DNA of 64,000 bases from Anaerolineae bacterium (GCA_013360465.1 JABWBO010000002.1:62001-126000), one strand, 5' to 3'. Shown: positions 36,257 through 46,418, counted from the first letter of the stretch. Notes: generated by a model not told the origin, from the sequence alone. Translations and numbers: made by a program.

Positions 36257-37270
36257 ATGGCTATTCGTATCGGCATCAACGGTTTTGGTCGCATTGGACG
36301 CCTGGCGCTCCGCACGCTGCGCGAACGCTACGCTGGCGAAATCGACATCATCGCGTTCAATGATCTGGGCGACCTCGACACCATGGCGCATCTGTTCAAG
36401 TACGACTCTAACTACGGACGCTATTCCGGCACGATTGAGAAACGTGCGGGCGCGCTGATCATCGATGGCGACGAACTCAAGGCGCTTTCCGAAAAGGATC
36501 CCGCCGCGATTCCTTGGGGCGATCTGGGCTGCGACATCGTGATCGAGAGTACCGGACGCTTCACCGACAAGGAAACCGCCTCCAAGCATCTCGCAGGCGG
36601 TGCCAAGAAGGTCATCATCTCAGCTCCAGCCAAGAACGAAGACATCACCATCTGCCTCGGTGTCAACGAAGAGATGTACGATCCATCGAAGCATCACATC
36701 GTGTCGAATGCTTCCTGCACGACCAACTGCCTTGCTCCAGCGGCGAAAGTCGTCAACGACAATTTTGGTATCCAGCGCGCGCTGATGACCACCATTCACA
36801 GCTACACCAACGATCAGCAGATTCTCGATCTGCCGCACAAAGATCTTCGGCGCGCGCGCGCCGCAGCTGTCAGTATGATCCCAACGACGACCGGCGCTGC
36901 CAAGGCGGTTTCGCTCGTCATTCCCGAACTTAAGGGGAAGTTTGACGGTTTCGCAATCCGCGTGCCAACCCCGACCGTCTCGCTGGTGGACTTCGTGGCT
37001 GATCTCGAAAAGCCCACCACCACCGCCGATCTGATCGCTGCTTTCGAAGCTGCCAGCAAGACCAGCAAGCTTGATGGTATCCTTGGCGTGTCCCATGAGC
37101 CGCTGGTTTCGGTGGACTATCGCGGCGACAGCCGCTCCAGCATCATCGATGCGCAGTCCACGCAGGTGATGGGCGGCACGATGGCAAAAGTCGTCACCTG
37201 GTACGACAATGAATGGGGTTATTCCTGCCGCATTGCCGACTTGGTCAAGTATATGGGTGACCGTCTCTAG
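36257..37270 (+). CDS. gap: glyceraldehyde-3-phosphate dehydrogenase
   Basis: Type I GAPDH of 337 residues. NAD fold [10 protein letters not shown], catalytic Cys154 in [12 protein letters not shown], the His in [10 protein letters not shown], phosphate-binding [20 protein letters not shown] and the C-terminal [12 protein letters not shown] are all normal. It oxidises glyceraldehyde 3-phosphate in glycolysis and works in reverse in gluconeogenesis. GAGGAGAATCCGC gives a good ribosome-binding site. First of three consecutive lower-glycolysis genes, with pgk and tpiA, interrupted only by a kinase gene. Confidence 0.97.
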   Translation: MAIRIGINGFGRIGRLALRTLRERYAGEIDIIAFNDLGDLDTMAHLFKYDSNYGRYSGTIEKRAGALIIDGDELKALSEKDPAAIPWGDLGCDIVIESTGRFTDKETASKHLAGGAKKVIISAPAKNEDITICLGVNEEMYDPSKHHIVSNASCTTNCLAPAAKVVNDNFGIQRALMTTIHSYTNDQQILDLPHKDLRRARAAAVSMIPTTTGAAKAVSLVIPELKGKFDGFAIRVPTPTVSLVDFVADLEKPTTTADLIAAFEAASKTSKLDGILGVSHEPLVSVDYRGDSRSSIIDAQSTQVMGGTMAKVVTWYDNEWGYSCRIADLVKYMGDRL

Positions 37271-37308
37271 GTCCCATACGTCGCCCACCTGAAGCAATAG
37301 CCATTTCT

Positions 37309-37339
37309 GCAGAGGCGCGGCATTCACCCGCGCCTCTGC
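37309..37339 (+). repeat. hairpin between gap and pgk
   Basis: Perfect 12-bp arms, GCAGAGGCGCGG and its complement, around a seven-base loop, 27 bases before pgk. No T-run follows, so it is more likely an mRNA processing or attenuation element than a full terminator. It could tune gap versus pgk levels. Confidence 0.6.
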
Positions 37340-37365
37340 CTTGTATCAACCGTAGAGGTGCAGCA

Positions 37366-38553
37366 ATGAACAAGATGACCATTCGCGATATCGACCTGCG
37401 GGGAAAGCGCGTGCTGGTTCGGGTAGATTTCAACGTCCCGCTTGACGGCGGCGTCATCACCGATAATACGCGCATTCGCGCCGCAGTGCCGACGTTACAG
37501 CATATCCTCGCTCAGGGTCCTCGTTACATCGCTCTGATGTCCCATCTGGGGCGACCGAAAGACGGTCCTGATCCGAAATTCTCGCTGCGTCCGGTGGCAA
37601 ACGCCCTCGCTGGTTTGCTCGGCAGGGATGTCGCCTTCGCCGAAGACTGCGTCGGCGAGGCTGCCAGGCGCGCCGCCGAAGCGCTTCCCAACGGCGGCGT
37701 TCTCCTGCTGGAAAACACCCGATACTATAAGGGTGAGGAGAAGAACGATCCATCCCTTTCAGCACAGATGGCGGAACTCGGTGACATCTTCGTCATGGAC
37801 GCTTTTGGCTCCGCACACCGCGCCCACTCTTCTACAGTCGGCGTCACGGAACATCTCCCCTCGGTCGCAGGTTTTCTGATGGAAAAAGAGATCAATTATC
37901 TCGCCAGCGCCATCGAAAATCCGAAGCGTCCGTTTGTCGCTATCCTGGGCGGCGCGAAGGTCTCGGACAAGATCGCGGTCATCGAATCGCTTCTCGCCAA
38001 ATGCGATCGCCTGCTGATCGGCGGCGGCATGGCGAACACATTCTTCAAGGCACAGGGATATAGCACCGGCAACAGCCTCGTTGAGGCAGATGCTGTGGAA
38101 ACAGCCCGCCATCTCCTTGCCAAGAGCGGCGGTAAATTGATACTGCCCGTCGACGGTGTACTCGGCGACAAGTTCGCCGATGACGCGCAGACTCAGGTGA
38201 TCGCGGTCAGCGCCGGCGTCCCTGAAGGGTGGGCGATCTATGACATCGGACCGGAAACCATCAGGCAGTTCGCGCAGGAATTGGCATCTGCGCAGACTGT
38301 AGTCTGGAATGGACCAATGGGCGTCTTTGAAAAGGATCCTTTCGCGGCGGGAACGCGCGAAGTTGCCCAACTCCTGGCAAAACGCACCACCGAAGGCGCG
38401 GTGACGATCATTGGAGGTGGCGACTCGGTTGCTGCTGTTGAAGAAGCCGGGCTTGCCGATAAGGTGAGCCACGTCTCGACAGGCGGCGGTGCCAGCCTCG
38501 AAATGCTTGAAGGCAAGACTCTGCCCGGCGTTGCAGCCCTGCGCGACCGCTAG
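37366..38553 (+). CDS. pgk: phosphoglycerate kinase
   Basis: Enzyme of 395 residues transferring phosphate between 1,3-bisphosphoglycerate and ADP. The N-domain has [37 protein letters not shown] and [13 protein letters not shown]. The C-domain has [48 protein letters not shown] and [20 protein letters not shown]. All expected motifs are intact and length is usual. An imperfect GAGGTG ribosome-binding site lies before the ATG. It forms a transcription group with gap upstream. Confidence 0.97.
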   Translation: MNKMTIRDIDLRGKRVLVRVDFNVPLDGGVITDNTRIRAAVPTLQHILAQGPRYIALMSHLGRPKDGPDPKFSLRPVANALAGLLGRDVAFAEDCVGEAARRAAEALPNGGVLLLENTRYYKGEEKNDPSLSAQMAELGDIFVMDAFGSAHRAHSSTVGVTEHLPSVAGFLMEKEINYLASAIENPKRPFVAILGGAKVSDKIAVIESLLAKCDRLLIGGGMANTFFKAQGYSTGNSLVEADAVETARHLLAKSGGKLILPVDGVLGDKFADDAQTQVIAVSAGVPEGWAIYDIGPETIRQFAQELASAQTVVWNGPMGVFEKDPFAAGTREVAQLLAKRTTEGAVTIIGGGDSVAAVEEAGLADKVSHVSTGGGASLEMLEGKTLPGVAALRDR

Positions 38554-38566
38554 ACCTACATTCACC

Positions 38567-38605
38567 CCGGCACGCTGCCGCGCAGAAGAGATGGCAGCGT
38601 GCCGG
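38567..38605 (+). terminator. terminator-like hairpin after pgk
   Basis: 13-bp perfect arms (38567-38579 and 38593-38605, core CCGGCACGCTGCC) around a 13-base loop, 13 bases after the pgk stop. No clear T-run follows, so partial read-through into the kinase gene is likely. Confidence 0.5.
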
Positions 38606-38670
38606 ATCTGTAGGCTTTCCTCGCCCCAAACAGCATTACAATAGCTATCTCGTTGATCTATGGATCGGCA

Positions 38671-40422
38671 ATGGCGCTCTCTCCTGGAGATCGAATCGGG
38701 TTGTATATCATCCAGGGTGTTCTGGGCTATGGCGGTATGGCATCGGTCTATCGCGCTATCCACGATCGCATGAATCGCACTGTTGCCCTCAAGGTGATCC
38801 ATGCGGGCGTAGACGCTGACTTCCGTCGGCGATTCGTACGCGAGGCGCAGATCATCGGCGCGCTAGACCACCCGAATATCGTCCCCATCTATGATTTCGA
38901 TGACTCGGACGATACCCCATTCCTGGTCATGAAATTGATCGGCGGTCCAGCTCTGAAATCGGTGCTGGCGCTGCGTTCCCTCTCGCCTGACAGGATAATA
39001 GAGATTTGCAGACAGGTTGCTGCTGCGCTTGACTATGCCCACGACAGCGGCGTACTCCACCGCGATGTCAAACCGTCGAACATCCTTCTGGATGAACAAG
39101 GAACACCGTATCTGAGCGACTTCGGATTGGCGCGAGTGATGCACGCTCCCGACAGCACGATAAGCGAGGGAATGATTCTTGGCACGCCCTACTATATTGC
39201 ACCGGAACAGGTCCTGGGACACGATATTGATCGCCGTGCCGACAATTATTCTTTGGCAGTGGTGGTATACGAAATGCTGACTGGCAGAGTCCCGTTCAGC
39301 GGCGGGACCCCCTACACAATTCTTCAGGATCATGTCCATGCCGACTTACCGCGACCCCGCCTGGTCAACCCGAGCATTCCTGATAGTGTCGAAGCGCTGC
39401 TGCTGCGCGCACTGGCAAAAGAACGTGAGCAGCGGTTTGACCGCGCCGGAGAGATGATCGCTGCGTTTGAAGAGGCTTACCGTTCCGGATATCGGCTCAC
39501 TGCAACTGTACCTTCAAAGCGAGGAGATCGCGGCGAAGCACCTCACATCGCGCAGGCGGGAGAACCTGCCCTTCCCCCTCAACCCTACCCCGCTCGCCCA
39601 ATGCCTGCCTCAAGCAGCACTACTCAAACGGGATCGTCACCATCGCGCCGAACTCGCCTGTCCCAAGCAGTCGTCGTCGTTCTTGCGGTGTGTCTGATTG
39701 CCGCAATCCTCGTTAGATTCACGGTGATGAGACACGGGTCTGGCGCACCAGATCAAGAAACCGCCAGGATACCCGTGATGGAGCTTCGGGAGGTGAGTCT
39801 CATCGAAGCTCAGAAGAACCGCCGCGCAATGCCAGAGAATCCCGTTGTCTATTTGGAATTGGCGCGAGCGCAGTTTGCCGACGGTCTGGCTCGCAGAGCC
39901 GAAGCAACCTTACAGGAAGGCGCGGCTTACGCGGACAGACCGCTGTCTTACTGGCTCACCGCAGCCGAAGTCACGCTCGAGTCTGAACAGTACTCAACAG
40001 CGATCCGCATCTTCGCACAGATTCTCAACGATGTCAGCACAACCAGCCAGTATCCAGCCGTACGGAACCAGGTGGGACAAATCCTCTATCGCCTTGCCGG
40101 TGAGGCGAGCCATCTTTCTTCAGGGGAAATCCTGGGCATTTCTCAAGAACTGCTACAGGGAGACTCGCCTGTGATCGAGTCTCTGCTGGCGCGTGCGTTC
40201 ATCGTGACTGAGAACTACCGACTCGCTGAGCTAATGCTTTTTCGGGCGGTTGCTCAAGACAGCACCCTGCCGGAAGCTCATCTCATCCTGGGTGAGCTTC
40301 GCTTCCAGCAGCAGGAGTTCGAGCAGGCAAGTGCCGAATGGAATCTTGCGCGTAATGCCGTCGATGCGCCAGAATGGGTTCAACAGACCACACAGCAGCA
40401 CCTGAACACCTTACCTCAGTAG
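38671..40422 (+). CDS. membrane Ser/Thr protein kinase with TPR-like extracellular domain
   Basis: Hanks-type kinase of 583 residues. Gly loop VLGYGGMASVY, catalytic Lys in VALKVI, HRDVKPSNILL, DFGLAR, GTPYYIAPEQV and an APE-type loop are intact in the first ~270 residues. A Pro/Ser-rich linker is followed by one membrane helix (AVVVVLAVCLIAAILV). The C-terminal ~210 residues face outside and contain TPR-like helical repeats (PENPVVYLELARAQFADGLARRAEATLQ). Start ATG 38671; a TTG 18 bases earlier is weaker. It sits between pgk and tpiA, and a plausible substrate is YvcK in the same block. Confidence 0.9.
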   Translation: MALSPGDRIGLYIIQGVLGYGGMASVYRAIHDRMNRTVALKVIHAGVDADFRRRFVREAQIIGALDHPNIVPIYDFDDSDDTPFLVMKLIGGPALKSVLALRSLSPDRIIEICRQVAAALDYAHDSGVLHRDVKPSNILLDEQGTPYLSDFGLARVMHAPDSTISEGMILGTPYYIAPEQVLGHDIDRRADNYSLAVVVYEMLTGRVPFSGGTPYTILQDHVHADLPRPRLVNPSIPDSVEALLLRALAKEREQRFDRAGEMIAAFEEAYRSGYRLTATVPSKRGDRGEAPHIAQAGEPALPPQPYPARPMPASSSTTQTGSSPSRRTRLSQAVVVVLAVCLIAAILVRFTVMRHGSGAPDQETARIPVMELREVSLIEAQKNRRAMPENPVVYLELARAQFADGLARRAEATLQEGAAYADRPLSYWLTAAEVTLESEQYSTAIRIFAQILNDVSTTSQYPAVRNQVGQILYRLAGEASHLSSGEILGISQELLQGDSPVIESLLARAFIVTENYRLAELMLFRAVAQDSTLPEAHLILGELRFQQQEFEQASAEWNLARNAVDAPEWVQQTTQQHLNTLPQ

Positions 40423-40440
40423 AACAAGGACTAGAGACAA

Positions 40441-41211
40441 ATGCGGATCCCGATTGTCGCCGGCAACTGGAAAATGTTTAAGACGAACAGCGAGGCGGTG
40501 TCTTTCGTCAGAGAACTTGCGCCGCGTATCGCCGGATTCTCGAATGTTGAGCGAGTCGTCTGCCCGCCATTCGTCGCCCTCGCTGGTGTTGCCGAAGCGG
40601 CAGCCGGAACGCCTATCAAGGTGGGAGCGCAGAACGTACACTGGGAGGATCAGGGAGCGTATACATCCCAGATTGCGCCTCGTATGTTGGTGGGACTGGC
40701 GGAATACGTCATCGTTGGACATTCTGAGTGCCGCGCCTATCTCGGCGAAACAGATGAGATGATCAACCGCAAGGCAAAGGCGCTCCTGGCGCACGGTCTG
40801 AAGCCGATTGTTGCCGTTGGGGAAAGCTTGGCGCAGAATGATGCTGGCGAAACCGATGCCTTCGTGAGCGGACAGGTTCGCGCCGCCTTACAGGGAATTG
40901 ATTCCCAATCCATGTCCGACGTTGTACTCGCCTACGAACCAATTTGGGCAATTGGCACCGGCAAAAGCGCAAGCAGCGCTCTGGCGCAGCAGATCATTGG
41001 CGGCACGATCCGCAGGACCCTGGAAGAACTCTATGGGGTGCAGGTTGCAGATGTCGTACGCATTCAGTACGGCGGCAGCGTGAAGCCGGACAACATGGCA
41101 GATTACATGAGCCAGCCCGATATTGACGGCGCACTGGTTGGAGGAGCGTCGCTCAAGTTGGATGACTTCACCAAGCTTGTCGAGGCTGCATCGCGCGCGA
41201 AAGGCGGTTAG
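40441..41211 (+). CDS. tpiA: triosephosphate isomerase
   Basis: Enzyme of 256 residues interconverting dihydroxyacetone phosphate and glyceraldehyde 3-phosphate. The catalytic residues are present: Lys in GNWKMFK, His in VIVGHSECR, Glu in AYEPIWAIGTG, with the phosphate-binding YGGSVKPDN and GALVGGASL loops. Normal length. It begins 18 bases after the kinase stop, consistent with one transcript. Confidence 0.97.
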   Translation: MRIPIVAGNWKMFKTNSEAVSFVRELAPRIAGFSNVERVVCPPFVALAGVAEAAAGTPIKVGAQNVHWEDQGAYTSQIAPRMLVGLAEYVIVGHSECRAYLGETDEMINRKAKALLAHGLKPIVAVGESLAQNDAGETDAFVSGQVRAALQGIDSQSMSDVVLAYEPIWAIGTGKSASSALAQQIIGGTIRRTLEELYGVQVADVVRIQYGGSVKPDNMADYMSQPDIDGALVGGASLKLDDFTKLVEAASRAKGG

Positions 41212-41258
41212 GTCTGTCTCTGATCGAGGTCGTCGCTCCCTGGCTCATCACCGCCGTA

Positions 41259-42485
41259 TTGCTTTTCGCGATGCGGCGTCTTGAGCGCTGGTTGCACGAA
41301 CACGTCTTCAAGGTCGGTTGGCTCATCACCAAAAAGCAGCGGACAACCACCCTGCTCTACTACACATTCTTCCTGCCGGGAGTCATCCTGCATGAGCTGG
41401 TGCGCTGGTTGGTTGCAGGGTTGCTGAACGTTCGCGCAGACCGCGCAATCAAGCTGCCGGACGAGCAGCAGATTGCTGAATTGAAACTCAACTTCGTCCG
41501 AGTCCATCGCAGTGCTGGTGAGTTTCGCTCGGCGATCATCAGCGCAGCACCTTTCTTGGTCGGACTGGTCCTCGTCTACGCCGTCAACCAAAGTGTGCTT
41601 CGCGTCCCAGAAGCACTGGTTATCCTCAGCTCCGGCACTTCAGATAACCTGTCAGGAGCGCTCTCCATCCTGTTGAGCGCTCCTGATGTCTGGCTCTGGA
41701 TCTACCTTGTCTTCACCGTCGCCAACACCATGATGCCCTCCTGGGCTTCACTGCGGGGATGGCGTATCGTTGGCATTGTTGTTGCCATTGGTATCGGCAT
41801 CCTTGCGCTGCTGGGTGTCGCCGATGAAATATTCAACAATACAATCGCCGCCCCATTGATGACCGTGGCGAATGTCCTGAGTTTCACATTTGCCTTTGTG
41901 ATTGGGGTGGACCTTATCGTCACTGCTGCCCTGGGCACGATTGAAGCAGTCATTGAGCGCATTACTGGAGACAGCGCCACTTTTCAGAATGGGAAGCTCA
42001 TCGCTGTGACGCGGAAGGAGCGCATCCGCCAGCAGGAACAAGAGCGACTGCGCCGCGAACGACAGCAGAAGGCTGCCTCCAAACGGTCGGTCTCCGGTCC
42101 GCCTTCGATCTACAATCTGCCGTTTCCTATCCCGGATGCGCCCGAAAAAGGCGCATCACAGACGGTTACCGTTCGCCGTGATGAACAATCCACCTTGACA
42201 CAGGGGGCAGCCCCGCCAGGAGGATCGCCACGTCAACCACCATCGGTCATCTCTGGCGCAGCCCCGGAGAAGCCTGGCATGGCGGTTTCAGTTTCAAAGG
42301 CATCGAGGGACACAGAGGATCGTTCGAAGCCCATACAACGAGATTCGGTCACGCAGCAAAACACGCCCGATCACTCAAAGGGACGTGGCGCAGGCTCTGC
42401 TATTTCATCCGAGGTGGCGAAAGACGAAGGGACGGGCGCAGTCGGCGCGGCTACTGCGCCTGAGGAGGAAGCAGCGCCTGAATAG
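41259..42485 (+). CDS. hypothetical membrane protein with charged and disordered C-terminus
   Basis: Protein of about 408 residues, unknown family. About five membrane helices in the first ~250 residues include LYYTFFLPGVILHELVRWLVAGLL, AIISAAPFLVGLVLVYAV and IVGIVVAIGIGILALLGV. The HELVRW sequence resembles a zinc-metalloprotease HExxR-like helix, but this is weak. A coiled, Arg/Gln-rich stretch (RIRQQEQERLRRERQQ) and a Pro/Ser/Ala-rich tail follow. Start TTG 41259 is the first standard start. Upstream codons in the same frame read IEVVAPWLITAV, which extends a membrane helix, so the true start may be a non-standard CTG near 41214-41220. The 3' end overlaps the opposite gene by 115 bases. 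Confidence 0.6.
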   Translation: MLFAMRRLERWLHEHVFKVGWLITKKQRTTTLLYYTFFLPGVILHELVRWLVAGLLNVRADRAIKLPDEQQIAELKLNFVRVHRSAGEFRSAIISAAPFLVGLVLVYAVNQSVLRVPEALVILSSGTSDNLSGALSILLSAPDVWLWIYLVFTVANTMMPSWASLRGWRIVGIVVAIGIGILALLGVADEIFNNTIAAPLMTVANVLSFTFAFVIGVDLIVTAALGTIEAVIERITGDSATFQNGKLIAVTRKERIRQQEQERLRRERQQKAASKRSVSGPPSIYNLPFPIPDAPEKGASQTVTVRRDEQSTLTQGAAPPGGSPRQPPSVISGAAPEKPGMAVSVSKASRDTEDRSKPIQRDSVTQQNTPDHSKGRGAGSAISSEVAKDEGTGAVGAATAPEEEAAPE

Positions 42486-43522
42486 TAGCGGCGGTTCACG
42501 AACCAGAAACCGATCACCGCGATGACCGCCATGAGGCTCATGACGATGAACTTAAAAACCTGGCTCGTAGTGACAAGTGTCAAGCCGCCAAACACCGCAC
42601 AGAATACATAATAGCCGACCACCATCACCTTCGTGCTGACGCCCATATCCTGGAGTCGGAAATGCAGGTGACCACGATCCCCCTGAAAGGGATTCTTTCC
42701 CTGCCGAAGCCGGCTGAAGACCTGCCACATGCTGTCCAGGAGCGGCAAACCCATTACAAGCAGGATGGTCGCCATCTTCGCGCCGCCGATGATCGAGAGC
42801 GAGCCGAGGGCAAAGCCCAAGAACGGCGCGCCTCCGCCCATGATGATCCGCGCCGGGTGGAAGTTGAAGACCAGGAACCCCAGAGAAGCGCCGACCAGAG
42901 CAAGGTGAAGCAGGCTCACGCTGGCTTGAGGCGGGTTGACGCGAAATGCGCTGTTCGCGAAGAGGATCACTCCGGCAATACATGCGACACCGGCTGCCAG
43001 ACCGTCGGCACCATCCAGCCAGTTGACCGTATTCATCATGCCAACGAGCCAAAAGAAGCTGATCCCGACGGTCACAAGAAAGGACCAGGGTGCAGTTTGC
43101 GCACCGGTGAACGGATTATTCACAAACTCGATGAAGATTTGAAAGACGATGGCGATAGCCGCCGCTGCAAACTGCCCCAGGAACTGTTGCAGGGGCGACA
43201 GCTCAAAAATGTCATCCAGCAGCCCGACTGCAAAGATGACTGTGCCGCCGAATAGCAGTCCCGTCAGACGGATAACTTCATACGGGTCTAGACGAGGGAC
43301 AGGGAGAAGCTGCGCCGCCAGCACCGACATTGTGAAAGCACCGTATAATGCCAGTCCACCCAGCTTGGAGACGCGCCGCGCATCGCCTTGGCTCAGGCGT
43401 CGTCCGCCAAACCTGGCGGTAATCCTCCAGCGTCTTCCTGCCACATCAGCGAGCGGCGTCAGGACGAGCGAAATCCCGATTGCCAGCAGCAGCACCAGCA
43501 GGTAGCTATCGGAAGTATTCAT
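42371..43522 (-). CDS. glycosyl-4 / WecA-MraY-family undecaprenyl-phosphate sugar-1-phosphate transferase
   Basis: Polytopic membrane enzyme of 383 residues that transfers a sugar-1-phosphate to undecaprenyl phosphate, the first step of envelope polysaccharide synthesis. Motifs: [13 protein letters not shown], the Asp pair in [28 protein letters not shown] (catalytic NxxNxxDGxDGL), [15 protein letters not shown] and the HLHFRL loop. About ten helices. WecA-like (GlcNAc) is more likely than MraY. The last ~40 residues are a Ser/Ala/Pro-rich tail that overlaps the opposite gene. It may supply the carrier-linked sugar used by the glycan cluster at 6862-14236. Confidence 0.88.
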   Translation of the reverse strand: MNTSDSYLLVLLLAIGISLVLTPLADVAGRRWRITARFGGRRLSQGDARRVSKLGGLALYGAFTMSVLAAQLLPVPRLDPYEVIRLTGLLFGGTVIFAVGLLDDIFELSPLQQFLGQFAAAAIAIVFQIFIEFVNNPFTGAQTAPWSFLVTVGISFFWLVGMMNTVNWLDGADGLAAGVACIAGVILFANSAFRVNPPQASVSLLHLALVGASLGFLVFNFHPARIIMGGGAPFLGFALGSLSIIGGAKMATILLVMGLPLLDSMWQVFSRLRQGKNPFQGDRGHLHFRLQDMGVSTKVMVVGYYVFCAVFGGLTLVTTSQVFKFIVMSLMAVIAVIGFWFVNRRYYSGAASSSGAVAAPTAPVPSSFATSDEIAEPAPRPFE

Positions 43523-44142
43523 GTACCGAACTGACGATCCCCTGCATCGCCCAGACCCGGAACGATGAATCCCACTTCATTCAGGCGCTCGTCAATCGCC
43601 GCGATGTGAATCGGCACATCAGGATGCGCTTCACCCAGCCGCTTGACTCCTTCTGGGGCGGCGATCAATCCAACGTATTTGATGCGTGGGACCCCCCACT
43701 TCTTGAGAATATCTACAGTAGCAACTGCCGATCCGCCCGTCGCCAGCATCGGGTCGAGTATTAGGCAAACCTCGACAGTCGGCGCATCTGGCAAGCGGTT
43801 GTAGTACTGCACCGGTCGCAGGGTATGCTCATCGCGATACAAGCCGATGTGCCAGACCTGCACACTCGGTAGGAGCATCAGCGCCCCTTCGACCATGCCC
43901 AATCCTGCCCGCAGTACCGGCACGAGTCCGATAGCATCGACAAGCTTGCTGCCCTGTGCATAGCCCATCGGCGTCTTGACCTGCCGCGGGTTCAGTCTCA
44001 CATCCTGCGTCGCCTCGTAGACCAGCAGAAGTGCGAGTTCACGCATCAATTCGCGAAAGCTGCGATGATCGGTTTGCTCATCGCGAAGTACCGTAAGTTT
44101 GTGCGCCACTAGCGGATGCTGGGAGACAAAAATCTGCGACAT
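43519..44142 (-). CDS. upp: uracil phosphoribosyltransferase
   Basis: Enzyme of 207 residues forming UMP from uracil and phosphoribosyl pyrophosphate, a pyrimidine-salvage step. Motifs [32 protein letters not shown], the PRPP loop [16 protein letters not shown] and the uracil-binding [13 protein letters not shown]-terminus are intact. Normal length. Its stop overlaps the following transferase start by four bases. It has a strong promoter divergent from ruvB. Confidence 0.96.
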   Translation of the reverse strand: MSQIFVSQHPLVAHKLTVLRDEQTDHRSFRELMRELALLLVYEATQDVRLNPRQVKTPMGYAQGSKLVDAIGLVPVLRAGLGMVEGALMLLPSVQVWHIGLYRDEHTLRPVQYYNRLPDAPTVEVCLILDPMLATGGSAVATVDILKKWGVPRIKYVGLIAAPEGVKRLGEAHPDVPIHIAAIDERLNEVGFIVPGLGDAGDRQFGT

Positions 44143-44179
44143 CGACGCTCCGTCCTTATCATACGGTCAACCTGGGCGA

Positions 44180-44208
44180 ATTGTACGTCGCAGGATCGGT
44201 GAAGTCAA
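44180..44208 (-). promoter_or_regulatory. upp promoter
   Basis: On the minus strand TTGACT (plus 44203-44208), a 17-base spacer and TACAAT (plus 44180-44185), about 40 bases before the upp ATG. Confidence 0.6.
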
Positions 44209-44219
44209 AGCTTCACATA

Positions 44220-44247
44220 TTGCTTTCGTCCCTCCATCCGCTATACT
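44220..44247 (+). promoter_or_regulatory. ruvB promoter
   Basis: -35 TTGCTT at 44220-44225, a 16-base spacer and -10 TATACT at 44242-44247, 48 bases before ruvB. It is back to back with the upp promoter, so the two could compete. Confidence 0.5.
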
Positions 44248-44294
44248 AAACTCTCGAACATTTATGCAGTTTACCCAACCATGAGACAGATGTA

Positions 44295-45335
44295 ATGGCG
44301 GATGATGGGCGTGTGGTGAGCGGAAAGCGGCTGTCGGATGAGCGCGACAATATCGCCCTGCGTCCCAAGATGCTCCACGACCTCATCGGGCAAGATCGGG
44401 TTCGAGAGAATCTCAAGATCATGCTGGAAGCGGCAAAAGCTCGCAGTGAACCGCCCGACCATATGCTGTTCTACGGTCCTCCGGGTCTGGGCAAAACCTC
44501 GCTTGCACACATCATCGCCAACGAGCTGGGCGCCAATATCCGCATCACTGCCGGTCCCTCGATTGAGCGCGCAGGCGACCTGGCGGCGCTTCTGACCCAC
44601 ATGAAAGCCGGTGATGTCCTCTTCATTGACGAGATACATCGCCTGGGTCGCGCTGTGGAGGAAATTCTCTACCCTGCTATGGAGGATTTCGTACTCGACA
44701 TCGTCATCGGTAAAGGTCCCGCAGCCAAGAATGTTCGGCTCAACCTGCCCCGTTTCACGGTCATCGGCGCGACCACGCAGCTTGCGCTGCTCGCCGGACC
44801 GCTTCGCGACCGCTTCGGCGCACGTTTTCGGCTCGACTTTTACGATCAGCAGTCAATGGAACTGATCGTGGCGCGCGCCGCACAAATGCTGAACATAGAG
44901 ATCACCGCTGAGGGATTGACCGAAATCGCCCGACGCGCACGGGGAACACCGCGCGTAGGACTGCGGCTTCTGCGCCGCGCCCGCGACTTCGCCCAGACGC
45001 GCGCTGGAAGCATCATCACAGGTCCCGTTGCCGGAGAAGCGCTGGCGTTGATGGGTATCGACTTTCTGGGTCTCGATGACATCGACCGTCGGGTGCTTGA
45101 CGCGATCATCAATGCCTACGAGGGTGGTCCTGTCGGGCTGCCGACCATTGCAGCGTCGATCAACGAGGACAGCAGCACCATCGAAGACGTTTATGAACCC
45201 TATCTGATGCAGCTGGGATTTCTGAAACGCACGCCTCGCGGGCGGGTCGCCACTGCCCGCGCCTATGAACACATGGGAATCCCCTACAGCGCCCCCAATC
45301 GTTCAGATGACGGTGGACAAACCCGTCTCTTCTAG
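44295..45335 (+). CDS. ruvB: Holliday junction DNA helicase RuvB
   Basis: AAA+ ring motor of 346 residues that drives branch migration with Ruv[19 protein letters not shown], Walker [13 protein letters not shown], Walker [11 protein letters not shown], the RuvB-specific [36 protein letters not shown] and the C-terminal winged helix ending [12 protein letters not shown] are all present. ruvA and ruvC are not in the window. It is followed 16 bases later by queA, a common neighbour. Confidence 0.97.
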   Translation: MADDGRVVSGKRLSDERDNIALRPKMLHDLIGQDRVRENLKIMLEAAKARSEPPDHMLFYGPPGLGKTSLAHIIANELGANIRITAGPSIERAGDLAALLTHMKAGDVLFIDEIHRLGRAVEEILYPAMEDFVLDIVIGKGPAAKNVRLNLPRFTVIGATTQLALLAGPLRDRFGARFRLDFYDQQSMELIVARAAQMLNIEITAEGLTEIARRARGTPRVGLRLLRRARDFAQTRAGSIITGPVAGEALALMGIDFLGLDDIDRRVLDAIINAYEGGPVGLPTIAASINEDSSTIEDVYEPYLMQLGFLKRTPRGRVATARAYEHMGIPYSAPNRSDDGGQTRLF

Positions 45336-45350
45336 TCTTCAGTGAAGTTC

Positions 45351-46418
45351 ATGAAACTAAGCCAGTTCGACTACGATCTTCCCGATCACTATATCGCCCA
45401 GACGCCTGCTGATCCGCGCGACGCCTCGCGGCTGATGGTCCTTGACCGCGCATCAGGTGCGGTAGCGCATCATCGTTTCTATGAGCTTGGACGCTTCCTA
45501 CAACCGAGCGATGTCCTGGTATTGAATACTACCCGCGTTATCCCTGCGCGACTTCACGCCTACAAAGCCGGCTCAGGCGGCAAGGTTGAAATCCTGCTCC
45601 TGCGCCAGATCGATAGTTCCCAGTGGTACACCCTGGTAGGCGGGCGGAATGTGCGCGTCGGCACGCGACTGCGCTTTAATCATCTGGACCTTGAGGCGGA
45701 AGTCATCGATACTCATGCAGATGGCGAGCGGACGCTTCGGTTCAGCCAACCGCTTGGTGAATACCTCCCGGAGCTAGGCGTGATGCCGCTGCCCCCATAC
45801 ATTTCTGCGCCTCTCACTGATCCTGAACGCTATCAGACGGTCTACAGCAGGGAAGCAGGATCGGCAGCGGCGCCCACCGCCGGGCTTCATTTCACATCCG
45901 ACCTGCTGCTCAGTCTCAAGCAGCAAGGGATTAAAATCGCCCAATGTGTCCTTCACATTGGCTTAGATACCTTTCAACCGGTGAAGGTTGAAACGATCAC
46001 CGACCACAGGATGCACAGCGAACGCGCGTCTTTGTCGTCAACCGATGCGAAGATCATCAACGATGCCAAGCTGGCGGGCGGGCGTATCATCGCAGTCGGT
46101 ACGACCTCGGCACGCACACTCGAAACAGCAGGCATCCTTAGTGAGGGCGGTAATCCGGAACACCCGGAGCTTTCGCCTGACACCTGCCCCTGGCGACCGG
46201 TCACCGCCTTCGAAGCTGATACACGGCTTTTTATCTTCCCTGGTTACCGTTGGCGCGTCGTCGATGCGATGATCACCAACTTCCACCTGCCTCGCTCGTC
46301 CCTCCTGATGATGGTCAGTGCATTCACCGGGCTGGAGCAGATGCGCGCCGCCTACGAAACCGCCAAGCGCGAAAGATATCGGTTCTTCTCCTTCGGTGAC
46401 GCCATGCTGATCGTGTGA
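45351..46418 (+). CDS. queA: S-adenosylmethionine:tRNA ribosyltransferase-isomerase QueA
   Basis: Enzyme of 355 residues that moves the ribosyl group of S-adenosylmethionine to 7-aminomethyl-7-deazaguanine in tRNA, giving epoxyqueuosine. Motifs FDYDLPDHYIAQTPADPRDASRLM, VLVLNTTRVIPARL, SAAAPTAGLHFT, VLHIGLDTFQPV and NFHLPRSSLLMMVSAF are intact. ATG 45351 fits the family start (MKLSQFDY); a GTG at 45342 in the same frame is also possible. Forms an operon with ruvB. Confidence 0.95.
   Translation: MKLSQFDYDLPDHYIAQTPADPRDASRLMVLDRASGAVAHHRFYELGRFLQPSDVLVLNTTRVIPARLHAYKAGSGGKVEILLLRQIDSSQWYTLVGGRNVRVGTRLRFNHLDLEAEVIDTHADGERTLRFSQPLGEYLPELGVMPLPPYISAPLTDPERYQTVYSREAGSAAAPTAGLHFTSDLLLSLKQQGIKIAQCVLHIGLDTFQPVKVETITDHRMHSERASLSSTDAKIINDAKLAGGRIIAVGTTSARTLETAGILSEGGNPEHPELSPDTCPWRPVTAFEADTRLFIFPGYRWRVVDAMITNFHLPRSSLLMMVSAFTGLEQMRAAYETAKRERYRFFSFGDAMLIV

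Noticed and set aside
36620-37327. 235-residue minus-strand frame across gap
   Set aside because: Antisense shadow of an intact GAPDH gene, without recognisable domain.
37759-38802. 347-residue open frame on the minus strand across pgk
   Set aside because: It is antisense to a complete pgk, has no family motif or ribosome-binding site, and such long shadows are common in GC-rich genes.
42662-43255. 197-residue charged plus-strand frame in the WecA-like gene
   Set aside because: Antisense to a well-supported membrane transferase and made of shadow codons.
44853-45272. 139-residue minus-strand frame in ruvB
   Set aside because: Shadow of the RuvB C-terminal domain.
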